Shown piece after piece: positions 1-8,748 of a DNA stretch of 64,000 nt. The stretch covers positions 1 to 64,000 of the forward strand of contig CAWFLL010000003.1 of assembly GCA_963816785.1 (NCBI GenBank), read 5' to 3'. The notes below the pieces were generated by a model. That model was not told the origin of the DNA, did no database searches, and saw only the letters and a program-made list of their open reading frames with translations. This DNA comes from VRUE01 sp963816785 (GTDB taxonomy: Bacteria > Actinomycetota > Thermoleophilia > Solirubrobacterales > 70-9). Numbering within the stretch: the stretch's first letter is position 1; each line of letters begins with the position of its first letter. A program made the position numbers and the translations under genes.

Positions 1-738
1 TCAGTTGACCGAGGTAGTTGTAAAACTCGGCTATATGCTGGAACGCCTGTCCTGAAAAAGGTGCAGAATCCCGCACTACTCGTACGGCGGACGTGTTTGG
101 CGTCCGTTTGTCGCCGTACAGTGAAAATGTGTCGGGTGCAGGCAATCAGCAGGAAAGACTCTGGATCGAGGCGATTCCGACTGACGTCGGATTTCTTCTG
201 TCCGGGTTTGCGCTGGGAGAGGGAAGCTTTATGGTCGTCGCTCGTCGACGGAGCGATTACACCGTGAAGTGGAAGCTCTCAGCGGCCTTCAACGTCTCGC
301 AGAAAGATCGAGTTCCGCTCGATCTGTTCCGGGAGACACTGGGATGCGGAACCATCCGCAAGGCCGGGAACGACGGCTGGTATTGGGAGGTGAACAACCT
401 CTCCGATATCCGGGCCCGAGTCATCCCGTTCTTCGAGAGGTTTCCACTGATCGGCAAGAAGGCTGAGGACTTCGGTCGGTTCCGCGCTGCGGCGCGGATC
501 CTATCCCGAAGCCATCTCTCATACCAGGACTACGCTGATGTTCTGTCTCTCCGAGAAGCAATGAACGGAGGCGGAAAGAGGCGCTACACGATGCAGAGAA
601 TCCTCAGAGACTATACGCCGAGCCCTGGCGCTGGAGAGCGTTGGGGATGAGATAGTCCGCTCTCACGGGCGACCGTGAGAGGTGGTCAGAAATGTGCCAC
701 CCGCTCTGGGTGTTTCACTCAGAGTAGTAACAATGAGG
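1..738 (+). other. Group I intron in 23S rRNA (3' part), site L1917
   Basis: Self-splicing intron whose 5' end lies outside the window. Core elements are visible: a Q-like segment near 143-157, an R element (TCAGAGACTATACG, about 611-624) and an S element (GATGAGATAGTCC, 646-658). A strong P9-type hairpin follows at 660-681. The intron ends in G at 738, directly before exon AACGGTCCTAAGG. By E. coli numbering the exon resumes at A1918, so the insertion follows position 1917 in helix 69, a known hot spot for bacterial group I introns. Exact helix pairings were not computed. Confidence 0.85.
93..650 (+). CDS. LAGLIDADG homing endonuclease of the 23S intron
   Basis: Single-motif LAGLIDADG endonuclease, expected to act as a homodimer cutting intronless 23S genes to spread the intron. 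The motif GFLLSGFALGEGSF lies near residues 31-44, followed by the usual alpha-beta fold with a WKLSAAFNVSQKD strand and LGCGTI segment; 185 residues is normal for the family. GTG at 93 is the first start in the open frame, but the conserved domain begins near residue 27, so the start is uncertain. The coding sequence sits between the intron Q and R elements. Its last codons and TGA run through R and into S, so protein and ribozyme core overlap. No frame damage, so probably active. Confidence 0.85.
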   Translation: MFGVRLSPYSENVSGAGNQQERLWIEAIPTDVGFLLSGFALGEGSFMVVARRRSDYTVKWKLSAAFNVSQKDRVPLDLFRETLGCGTIRKAGNDGWYWEVNNLSDIRARVIPFFERFPLIGKKAEDFGRFRAAARILSRSHLSYQDYADVLSLREAMNGGGKRRYTMQRILRDYTPSPGAGERWG

Positions 739-1720
<982 letters not shown>

Positions 1721-1781
1721 GATATTTTTACCTCTGGTCTTGTGCGGTTCTCAAGCTCCACCGGGGGCGGTTTCGCAAATT

Positions 1782-1898
1782 TCCGGTGGCGCATAGCGAG
1801 GGGGAAACACCTCTTCCCATTCCGAACAGAGCAGTTAAGCCCCTCAGCGCCGATGGTACTTGGAGGGCAACCTCCTGGGAGAGTAGGTCGCCGCCGGT
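1782..1898 (+). rRNA. rrf: 5S ribosomal RNA
   Basis: Canonical 5S sequence with the CCCATTCCGAACAG segment and a terminal stem formed by CCGGTGGC (1783-1790) and GCCGCCGG (1890-1897). About 117 nt, with a 60-nt spacer after 23S. No obvious T-tract terminator follows within 50 nt. Confidence 0.93.
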
Positions 1899-1903
1899 TC
1901 TTC

Positions 1904-2089
1904 TTATCGCAGGGCTCTGGCCGGGGCGCGCCGAGGTGCCCTGGTCGGGCGTGAGCGCCCGCGGCCCTCGCAGCGCCGTGGCGGCTGCGCCACCGGCTCC
2001 AGACCGTACTCGCCGAGGGTGGCGAAATCGATGATCAGGTCGACCGCGTCGGTGAGCCGGGCCGTGAATGTCGTCTTCGTCTCGAACAT
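1904..2089 (-). CDS. Small hypothetical protein (61 aa) downstream of the hydrolase
   Basis: Not recognised. It starts with ATG 11 nt after the stop of the upstream hydrolase on the same strand. The first half (MFETKTTFTARLTDAVDL onward) looks like real protein with a plausible amphipathic segment. The second half is Arg/Pro-rich and resembles GC-rich frame noise, and its stop abuts the 5S gene. It could be a short real gene, or the intact N-terminal remnant of a longer gene truncated by the rRNA operon boundary. No function is proposed. Confidence 0.3.
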   Translation of the reverse strand: MFETKTTFTARLTDAVDLIIDFATLGEYGLEPVAQPPRRCEGRGRSRPTRAPRRAPARALR

Positions 2090-2100
2090 GGGTTCGCAAT

Positions 2101-3111
2101 CTAGGGTTGTCCCCGGACGCCTTCCCGATCCTGCACACCATCTTGCATCCGACGCGCCCGCCCGCCCCGCTCGCGGGGCTTGGGTGGCCCGGCGAAGCCG
2201 AGCACCAGCTCGGAGGTCAGGTTGGGTTCCTCGACGTTCGACGAGTGCCCGACGCCCTGGATCACGTTGCCGAAGGCCGTCGGGACGGCCGCCTGATAGG
2301 TATCGACCGCCGCCTGGGGATCGTCGATGATCTGCTCCTCGGCGCCCATGATCACGAGCAGCGGCTTGCCCGTCGCTGCGATCCGGTCCGCGAGGGGCTG
2401 TTCCCCGATGTAGTCGTCGAATCCCTGATGCGATTCCTCATAGGCGGAGTAGTTCATCCGGTTGACGTCCGCCACGAACTCGTCGGGAACGTCGAAACCG
2501 GCGGCGAATGCGACCTCGAGGCCCTGGCGGACCGAGGCGTCGGGCTTGATTCGCCACAGCGCCTCGCCGATCACGGGCACGAAGGGCAGGTTTGCGAGCG
2601 TGCCCAGGTCACCCTCCTCCTCCGCCGAGGACAGGGTGTCGATGATGACGAGCCTCGCGACCAGCTGCGGCGACTGTTCGGCGAGGGCCACCGCGACCCC
2701 TCCGCCGAGCGAGTGGCCGACGACGGTGGCCTTCCGCACACCAAGGCGCCCCAGCGCCTGGGCGACCAGATCCGCCTGATCGGGCATCGTGTAGCCCGAG
2801 TCCGGCTTCTCGGAGCCGCCGTGACCGAGCAGGTCGATCGCAATCACGCGGTGCGCGCGATCGAGCAGCGGCATCATCCCGTCCCACCAGTTGATCGCGC
2901 ACGAGAAGCAGTGAAGCAGCACGATCGGGGAGGCATCCCTCGGACCGCGGTCGACGACCTGCAGTTCGCCGCCGTTCAGGCTGAGGATCCTGCCGCCGGG
3001 GACGGTCACCTCGGCGGACTTCGTTTCCTTCGTCGTGACCACGGCGTTGAGCCCGAGCAGCACCGCCAGGGCCACGATCACCGCGATCAGGATCTTCCAG
3101 CCTCGTCTCAT
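2101..3111 (-). CDS. Membrane-anchored alpha/beta hydrolase
   Basis: Alpha/beta hydrolase fold esterase/lipase-like enzyme, 336 aa. A positively charged start (MRRGWK) precedes one hydrophobic helix (about residues 7-25), so the catalytic domain should be outside the membrane or a lipoprotein-like anchor. Visible elements: oxyanion region VLLHCFS, DLLGHGGSEKP, nucleophile elbow GHSLGG, and a late GVGHSSNVEEP that should contain the catalytic His. The substrate is unknown. ATG at 3111 was chosen rather than the longer open frame because it has the TANNNT promoter spacing and the family start; a longer start would overlap murA. Divergent from murA with a 25-bp gap. Confidence 0.8.
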   Translation of the reverse strand: MRRGWKILIAVIVALAVLLGLNAVVTTKETKSAEVTVPGGRILSLNGGELQVVDRGPRDASPIVLLHCFSCAINWWDGMMPLLDRAHRVIAIDLLGHGGSEKPDSGYTMPDQADLVAQALGRLGVRKATVVGHSLGGGVAVALAEQSPQLVARLVIIDTLSSAEEEGDLGTLANLPFVPVIGEALWRIKPDASVRQGLEVAFAAGFDVPDEFVADVNRMNYSAYEESHQGFDDYIGEQPLADRIAATGKPLLVIMGAEEQIIDDPQAAVDTYQAAVPTAFGNVIQGVGHSSNVEEPNLTSELVLGFAGPPKPRERGGRARRMQDGVQDREGVRGQP

Positions 3112-3136
3112 GGCGGCCGTTACCCTAGCCGGAACC
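3112..3136. promoter_or_regulatory. Symmetric bidirectional -10 between hydrolase and murA
   Basis: The 25-bp gap contains TACCCTA at 3121-3127. Read on + it gives TACCCT 10 nt before the murA ATG; read on - it gives TAGGGT 10 nt before the hydrolase ATG. The arrangement is exactly symmetric about 3124. No ribosome binding site lies on either side, so both transcripts are probably leaderless or nearly so, and the two directions should compete for one site. Confidence 0.6.
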
Positions 3137-4435
3137 ATGGAGAAGTTCGTAATCCAAGGAGGCGTCCCGCTCTCGGGCGAGGTGGTCGCGGCCGGCAACA
3201 AGAATGCCGCCCTGCCGATCCTTGCCGCCAGCCTGCTGACCGAGGAGGAGATCCTCCTCCACAGGGTGCCCCGGATCCGCGACACCGAGGCCCAGGTGGC
3301 GCTGCTTGAGCGGCTCGGGGTCGAGGCGGTGTGGGTCGCCGACAACAGCCTTCAGCTCTGCGCCCGCAACGTCTCGGACGTCGAGGTCGACCGCGAGCTC
3401 TCGGACAGCATCCGCGCCTCCTTTCTGGCCGCGGGCCCGCTGCTCGCCCGTTTCGGCGAAGCGCGGATGCCGCCGCCCGGCGGCGACTTCATCGGGCGGC
3501 GAAGGCTCGACGCCCATCTCGACGCGTTCGTCGATCTCGGCGCCCGCGTCGAGGGTGATCGCTGGATCGAGCTGACATCCCCGAACGGCGGCCTTCGGGC
3601 CTGCGCGATCTTCATGGATGAGCCGTCGGTGATGGGCACCGAGAACGCCCTGATGGCCGCGGCGCTGACCCCCGGCCCAACGACGATCTCCAACGCGGCC
3701 TGCGAGCCCCACGTCCAGGACCTGGCCCGCCTGCTGACCAAGATGGGGGCGACCGTCGACGGGATCGGCTCCAACGTGATGACCGTCCACGGCCGCGACC
3801 GGCTCGGCGGCGCCGAGCACACGATCTCCCCCGACCACATCGAGGTCGGCAGCTTCATGGCCCTTGCGGCCGCCACCGGCGGCGAGCTGAGGGTCCGCGG
3901 CGCCGAGCCCGCGGACCTGATCATGGTGCGGCGCCAGTTCCGGCGCCTGGGCCTCGAATCGACCCTCGATGGCGACGACGTCGTCGTGCCGGCGGAGCAG
4001 CGACTGCGGATCAGGTCGGACCTCGGCGACGCGATCCCGAAGGTCGAGGACGGGCCCTGGCCCGCCTTTCCGGCCGACCTCACTTCGATCGCCCTGGCCC
4101 TGGCAACCCAGGCGGCCGGGGAGATCCTGATCTTCGAGAAGATGTTCGAGAACCGGCTCTTCTTCGTCGACAAGCTCGTCGCGATGGGCGCTCGGATCAC
4201 GCTGTGCGATCCCCACAGGGCGATCGTCAGCGGTCCGAGCCGTCTTCACGGTGAACGCGTCGAGAGCCCCGACATCCGCGCCGGCATGGCGATGCTCATC
4301 GCCGCCCTCGCCGCGGAGGGCGTCTCGGAGATCGGCAACATCCGCCAGATCGACCGCGGCTATGAGCGGATCGACGAGCGCCTGCGAGGGCTCGGCGCCC
4401 AGATCGAGCGCGTATCGGCTGAGGTTGCGGCATAG
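3137..4435 (+). CDS. murA: UDP-N-acetylglucosamine 1-carboxyvinyltransferase
   Basis: First committed step of peptidoglycan synthesis in the cytosol: transfers enolpyruvate from PEP to UDP-GlcNAc. 432 aa, full length. It has the N-terminal AGNKNAALP (substrate Lys/Asn), FPADLTS (Asp that deprotonates UDP-GlcNAc) and the C-terminal IDRGYERIDE. The catalytic-loop Cys (Cys115 in E. coli, GGCTIGARP) is Asp117 here, in GGDFIGRRRLD. This natural variant is known from mycobacteria and chlamydiae, remains active and resists fosfomycin. The start is leaderless-type; the gene lies just upstream of the his cluster. Confidence 0.95.
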   Translation: MEKFVIQGGVPLSGEVVAAGNKNAALPILAASLLTEEEILLHRVPRIRDTEAQVALLERLGVEAVWVADNSLQLCARNVSDVEVDRELSDSIRASFLAAGPLLARFGEARMPPPGGDFIGRRRLDAHLDAFVDLGARVEGDRWIELTSPNGGLRACAIFMDEPSVMGTENALMAAALTPGPTTISNAACEPHVQDLARLLTKMGATVDGIGSNVMTVHGRDRLGGAEHTISPDHIEVGSFMALAAATGGELRVRGAEPADLIMVRRQFRRLGLESTLDGDDVVVPAEQRLRIRSDLGDAIPKVEDGPWPAFPADLTSIALALATQAAGEILIFEKMFENRLFFVDKLVAMGARITLCDPHRAIVSGPSRLHGERVESPDIRAGMAMLIAALAAEGVSEIGNIRQIDRGYERIDERLRGLGAQIERVSAEVAA

Positions 4436-4445
4436 GCAAAGCCCC

Positions 4446-4525
4446 GCCGCCCCCGGACGCGGGAGCGAGCGAGCAAGATCGCCGGTGATCATGAGCGCGA
4501 GCGAGCGGGAGCAGAGGAGGCGGCG
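4446..4525 (+). repeat. Interspersed repeat, copy A (between murA and hisZ)
   Basis: About 80 bp starting GCCGCCCCCGGACGCGG and ending GCAGAGGAGGCGGCG. Its ends match, in inverted orientation, the 75-bp insertion in hisF at 9872-9946: about 26 of the first 28 bases agree, and the last about 28 are near identical. The middle is diverged. In this copy the terminal AGGAGG (4515-4520) lies 8 nt before the hisZ ATG, so the element appears to supply the hisZ ribosome binding site. Confidence 0.75.
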
Positions 4526-4528
4526 GTG

Positions 4529-5521
4529 ATGATTCATCGAATCCCACCCGGTACACGGGACATCCTGCCCGACGAGATGCGGGAGCTGCGCCGGCTCCAC
4601 CTGGCGATGATCGATGTCTTCGAGAGCCGTGGCTACGGCGAGGTCGCGACCCCGTCGATCGAGTACGACGAGGTCCTCGCGCGGGGCGACGGGCGGACCG
4701 CGAACGCCGCCTACCGGTTCTTCGACGAGCGCGGTGACCTGCTGGCCCTTCGCTCCGACATGACGGTCCCGATCGCGCGGCTGGTGGCCAGCCGCTACCC
4801 CAGAGCCGAGATGCCGCTGCGGCTCTGCTACCTGGCGAACGCGTTCCGCGCCGTGCGCCCACAGCGCGGGCAGATGCGGGAGTTCTCGCAGGCCGGCATC
4901 GAGCTGATCGGCGCCCCGGCGCCTGAGGGGACGGCGGAGGTCGTCGAGGTGCTCGAGGCGGCGCTCGACGCAGCGGGGCTCACCCGCGCCGTGATCGGGC
5001 TCGGAGACGCCGACCTCTTCCGGCAGCTGCTCGAAGAGCTCGGGATCGAGGGAGAGGCGCGTGACGGGATTCTCGAGCGCCTCGCGACCCACGATCTCGT
5101 CGGGCTCGAGGCCGAGCTCTCCGAGCTCGAGGGAATCGGCGAGGAGCAGGTGGCGACCTGCGTTGCCCTCTCCCAGCTCCGCGGCGGCCGTGAGGTGCTC
5201 GACCGCGCCCGGGACATCGGCGGGGAGGCCGTGCAACGGGCGACGGCGCGGCTCGGTGAGACCTACGGGGCGCTCGAAGCGCGCGGGGTCGCCGACCGGG
5301 TCCAGATCGATCTCGGCCTGCTGCGCGACCTCGGCTACTACAGCGGCGCCATCCTCGAGGTCTACGACCCGGCGCTCGGCCACGTGCTGGGCGGCGGCGG
5401 GCGCTACGACCGGCTTCTGAAGCGGTTCGGCCTCGACCTTCCCGCGGCGGGCTTCGCGCTCTACCTGGAGCGGGTGCACGTCGCCCAGATCGAGGAGGAA
5501 CCCAGAGGGGGCGAACCGTGA
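4529..5521 (+). CDS. hisZ: ATP phosphoribosyltransferase regulatory subunit
   Basis: HisZ, a class II aminoacyl-tRNA-synthetase (HisRS)-like paralogue that does not charge tRNA but forms the hetero-octamer with short HisG and carries histidine feedback control. 330 aa. Motifs: IHRIPPGTRDILPDE at the start, motif 2-like LRLCYLANAFRAVRPQRGQMREFSQAG, and C-terminal GGGGRYDRLLKRFG. ATG 4529 is preferred to GTG 4526 because AGGAGG sits 8 nt upstream. It overlaps hisG by GTGA. Its presence fits the short hisG that follows. Confidence 0.92.
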   Translation: MIHRIPPGTRDILPDEMRELRRLHLAMIDVFESRGYGEVATPSIEYDEVLARGDGRTANAAYRFFDERGDLLALRSDMTVPIARLVASRYPRAEMPLRLCYLANAFRAVRPQRGQMREFSQAGIELIGAPAPEGTAEVVEVLEAALDAAGLTRAVIGLGDADLFRQLLEELGIEGEARDGILERLATHDLVGLEAELSELEGIGEEQVATCVALSQLRGGREVLDRARDIGGEAVQRATARLGETYGALEARGVADRVQIDLGLLRDLGYYSGAILEVYDPALGHVLGGGGRYDRLLKRFGLDLPAAGFALYLERVHVAQIEEEPRGGEP

Positions 5522-6198
5522 GCGTCGAGGTCGCGGGGACCGCGCGCCCCAAGGCAGGCGGGCCGCTGAAGCTGGCGGTGCCGCGTGGCGCCCTGCTCGA
5601 GGAGACCCTCGAGGTTCTCGACGCGGCCGGGATCGAGACCGCCGCGGTGCGGGGCGACTCGCGGGCGCTGATCTTCGAGGCGGACGACATCGTCCTGGTC
5701 ACGATGCGCCCATCCGATGTCCCGACCTACGTCGAGGCCGGCGCGGCAGATGTCGGGATCACCGGCAAGGACGTGCTGCTCGAGCAGTCCGACAGGATGG
5801 TCTACGAGTTGCTCGACCTCGGCTACGGACGCTGCCGGATGGTCCTCGCCGGGCGGCAGGGCGATGAGCGGCTCGGCGAGTCGGCTCGCCGGCTCGGGAT
5901 GATGCGAATCGCGACCAAGTACCCGCGGGTCGCGGAACGCCACTTCGAGTCCACCGGGCGCCAGGTCGAGGTGATCGAGGTGAAGGGGTCGGTGGAGCTG
6001 GCCCCGCTGATCGGCCTCGCCGACGGCATCGTCGACCTGGTCGCCACCGGCCGCACCCTGGAGGAGAACCAGCTCGAGGTCCGCGAGGAGATCGTCGATT
6101 GCACGGCCCGCTTCGTCGCGAACCGGGTCGCCCACAAGCTGCGCGGTGGTGAGGTCGACGACCTCACCGCACGGCTGCGAGAGGCAGCGCGGAGATGA
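5518..6198 (+). CDS. hisG: ATP phosphoribosyltransferase, short form
   Basis: First enzyme of histidine biosynthesis: joins ATP and PRPP to phosphoribosyl-ATP. 226 aa, the short type lacking the C-terminal regulatory domain and therefore dependent on HisZ. Visible features: LAVPRGALLEET at the start, DVGITGKDVLLE, and the PRPP-binding-like DGIVDLVATGRTLEENQLE. GTG start overlaps the hisZ stop; the TGA at the end overlaps the hisD ATG (ATGA), indicating translational coupling. Confidence 0.95.
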   Translation: MSVEVAGTARPKAGGPLKLAVPRGALLEETLEVLDAAGIETAAVRGDSRALIFEADDIVLVTMRPSDVPTYVEAGAADVGITGKDVLLEQSDRMVYELLDLGYGRCRMVLAGRQGDERLGESARRLGMMRIATKYPRVAERHFESTGRQVEVIEVKGSVELAPLIGLADGIVDLVATGRTLEENQLEVREEIVDCTARFVANRVAHKLRGGEVDDLTARLREAARR

Positions 6199-7460
6199 GG
6201 GTGCGCCGATTCGAGTGGGATGGGGCCGAGCGCACCGCCGCGTCGATCCGGTCCTGGGCGGCGGCGACCGAGGACGCGGTCGACGTCGCCCCGATCGAGC
6301 GGGAGGTGCGCGAGGGGGGCGACGAGGCCGTGCTGCGGCTGACCGCGCGCTTCGACGCGACCGACCGCGCGCCGGCTGCGCTACGGGTCGACCCGAGCGC
6401 AACCGGGGCGGCGCTCGAGGCGCTTGATCCGGAGTTGCGCTCCGCGCTGGAGACGGCGGCGGCGAACGTCCGCACAGTCGCCGCGGCGCAGATCGGGGAC
6501 GACCCCGGGAAGGTGACGTTGCCGCAGGGCCAGAGCGTCGAGATCCGTGAGGTCCCGGTAGGCGCCGCCGGCGTGTACGCGCCGGGCGGCAGGGCCGCCT
6601 ACCCATCGAGCGTCCTGATGTGCGCGATCCCGGCCCGCGTCGCCGGGGTCGAGCGGGTCGCGCTCGCCTCGCCGCCGGGACCCGACGGAGATATGAGCCC
6701 CCTGGTGCTCGCGGCGGCCGCGATCTGCGAGGTCGACGAGGTCTACGCCATGGGCGGCGCCCAGGCGATCTTCGCGCTCGCCCACGGGACCGAGACGATC
6801 CGTCCTGTCGACGTCATCGCCGGCCCCGGCAATCCCTGGGTTCGGGAGGCGAAGCGGGCCGCGTTCGGCGCGGTCGGGATCGACTCGCTGGCCGGCCCCT
6901 CGGAGCTGATGGTCGTCGCCGGCCACGACACCGATCCCGAGTGGGCGGCGCTCGATCTCTGCGCCCAGGCCGAGCACGGCGCCGACGGCCCCCTCCTGCT
7001 GGCCGCGGTCGAGGAGGCGGTGCTGGAACGGATCACCGAGGCCGCCGAGCAGGCGTCGGCCGAGCGCGGTGGGATCGGCGATTCGCCGCTGGCGCTCGTC
7101 CATCTGCCGGATCTCGGGGACGCGATCGCCCTCGCCAACGCCTTTGCCCCAGAGCATCTCGAGCTGCTGGAGGAGGACGCCGCCCAGCTCGCGTCCGGCG
7201 TCCGCACCGCGGGCTGCGTGTTCGTCGGCCGCCACAGCGCCACCGCGTTCGGCGACTACATCGCCGGCTCCAACCACGTCCTGCCGACCGGCGGCGCGGG
7301 CCGCTTCTCCGGGCCGCTGTCCCCCGCCTCCTTCAGGCGGGCGGTCGCCAGCGTGGAGGTTCCGCCCGAGGCGGCGGCGAAGCTTGCCCCCGAGGTCGAC
7401 GTGATCGCCCGTGCGGAGGGTTTCCCAGTCCACGGCGAGTCGGCGATGATTAGACGATGA
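6195..7460 (+). CDS. hisD: Histidinol dehydrogenase
   Basis: Zn-dependent, NAD-linked enzyme for the last two oxidation steps from histidinol to histidine. 421 aa, normal length. Visible motifs: VYAPGGRAAYPSSVLM, GGAQAIFALAHGT, VIAGPGNPWV, AGPSELMV, QAEHGADG (Zn and base residues) and FAPEHLEL with GSNHVLPTGG. Coupled to hisG by ATGA. In most actinobacteria hisC follows hisD; here a 66-bp gap leads straight to hisB. Confidence 0.96.
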   Translation: MRVRRFEWDGAERTAASIRSWAAATEDAVDVAPIEREVREGGDEAVLRLTARFDATDRAPAALRVDPSATGAALEALDPELRSALETAAANVRTVAAAQIGDDPGKVTLPQGQSVEIREVPVGAAGVYAPGGRAAYPSSVLMCAIPARVAGVERVALASPPGPDGDMSPLVLAAAAICEVDEVYAMGGAQAIFALAHGTETIRPVDVIAGPGNPWVREAKRAAFGAVGIDSLAGPSELMVVAGHDTDPEWAALDLCAQAEHGADGPLLLAAVEEAVLERITEAAEQASAERGGIGDSPLALVHLPDLGDAIALANAFAPEHLELLEEDAAQLASGVRTAGCVFVGRHSATAFGDYIAGSNHVLPTGGAGRFSGPLSPASFRRAVASVEVPPEAAAKLAPEVDVIARAEGFPVHGESAMIRR

Positions 7461-7526
7461 GCGCCGAGAGAGGGAGCAAGCATCTCTGATTCCAATGCGA
7501 ACCGAACGAAGCGCGAACATTTATTC

Positions 7527-8117
7527 ATGACCCGGACCGCAACAAGAGAGCGGAGCACCGCCGAGACCACGATTCGGCTCGCGCTCGACCTCGACGGGGG
7601 TGAGGCGAGCGCCGCGACCGGGGTCGGCTTCCTCGACCACATGCTCGACCTGCTGGCCCGCCACGGGCGCCTCGGCCTCACCGTCGAGGCGAGCGGTGAC
7701 CTAGAGACCGGTGCCCACCACACGGTCGAGGACGTCGGCATCGTCCTCGGCCAGGCTCTCGACGAGGCGCTCGGGGATCGGGCCGGGATCCGCCGCTACG
7801 GGTCCGCCCTGGTGCCGATGGACGAGTCGCTGGCCGAGTGCGCGATCGACATCTCCGGCCGGCCGCTGTGCGTGTTCGACGCCGACCTTCCCGCCACCTC
7901 GATCGCCGGCTTCGACACCGAGCTGACGGAGGAGTTCTTCCGCGCCGTAGCCAACGCCTCGAAGCTGACCCTGCACATCTCGGTCCGCTACGGGACCAAC
8001 GCCCACCACATGATCGAGGCCTGCTTCAAGGCGTTCGCCCGGGCGCTGCGGGTCGCGGTCTCACTCGACCCGGACGAGGCCGGCGTCCCGTCGACGAAGG
8101 GGACCCTCAGTGAGTGA
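7527..8117 (+). CDS. hisB: Imidazoleglycerol-phosphate dehydratase
   Basis: Mn-dependent dehydratase making imidazole acetol-phosphate. 196 aa, monofunctional (no histidinol-phosphatase domain). The paired metal-binding motifs GFLDHMLDLLARHG, GAHHTVEDVGI, GTNAHHMIEACFKAFARAL are all present. No clear ribosome binding site precedes ATG 7527, and an AT-richer stretch (CATTTATTC) lies directly upstream; possibly an internal start of transcription. The 3' end overlaps hisH by 8 bp. Confidence 0.95.
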   Translation: MTRTATRERSTAETTIRLALDLDGGEASAATGVGFLDHMLDLLARHGRLGLTVEASGDLETGAHHTVEDVGIVLGQALDEALGDRAGIRRYGSALVPMDESLAECAIDISGRPLCVFDADLPATSIAGFDTELTEEFFRAVANASKLTLHISVRYGTNAHHMIEACFKAFARALRVAVSLDPDEAGVPSTKGTLSE

Positions 8118-8748
8118 GGCCGCCCGCATCTGCATCCTCGACTACGGGATGGGCAACCTGCGCTCGGTCGAGAAGGCGCTCGAGCACGTCGGCGCCGAGG
8201 CCACGATCGAGAACGACCCGGGCCGGGTCCGGGAGGCCGCCGGGCTGATCCTGCCCGGGGTCGGCGCCTTCCCGCGGGCGATGGAGCGGGTCCGGGAGCT
8301 CGGCATCGACGAGCTGATCGCCGAGCGCCGCGACGTCGGCGTGCCGATCCTCGGGATCTGCCTCGGGCTGCAGCTGCTCTTCGACTCGACCACGGAGCTC
8401 GGAGGCGCAACCGGCCTCGGTCTGTTGCCGGGGGAGGTGGCGGAGCTCGACGCCGACGGCCTCAAGGTCCCGCACATCGGCTGGTCGCCGGTCGCCTGGA
8501 CGCGACAGTCCCGCCTGACCGAGGGGATCGAGAGCGGCACCCCCTTCTACTTCGTCCACTCCTTCAGCCCGCGCCCCGAGACCGGCGACGTGCTCGGGAC
8601 CGCGGAGTACGGCGCCCGCTTCGCCTGCGCGGTCGAGCGCGACAACGTCTACGGCGTCCAATTCCATCCCGAGAAGTCGAGCAGCGCCGGCCTGCGCCTG
8701 CTCGCGAACTTCGCCGGCGTGTGCGCCAGGGCGCCAGCCGCGGCGTGA
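8110..8748 (+). CDS. hisH: Imidazole glycerol phosphate synthase, glutaminase subunit
   Basis: Class I glutamine amidotransferase that supplies ammonia to HisF. 212 aa. Catalytic triad visible: Cys in GICLGLQLLF, His and Glu in QFHPEKS. The start ILDYGMGNLRSVEKAL is diagnostic. GTG start inside hisB; the stop TGA overlaps the hisA GTG (GTGA). Its partner hisF carries an insertion, so the HisH-HisF interaction is worth testing. Confidence 0.96.
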   Translation: MSEAARICILDYGMGNLRSVEKALEHVGAEATIENDPGRVREAAGLILPGVGAFPRAMERVRELGIDELIAERRDVGVPILGICLGLQLLFDSTTELGGATGLGLLPGEVAELDADGLKVPHIGWSPVAWTRQSRLTEGIESGTPFYFVHSFSPRPETGDVLGTAEYGARFACAVERDNVYGVQFHPEKSSSAGLRLLANFAGVCARAPAAA

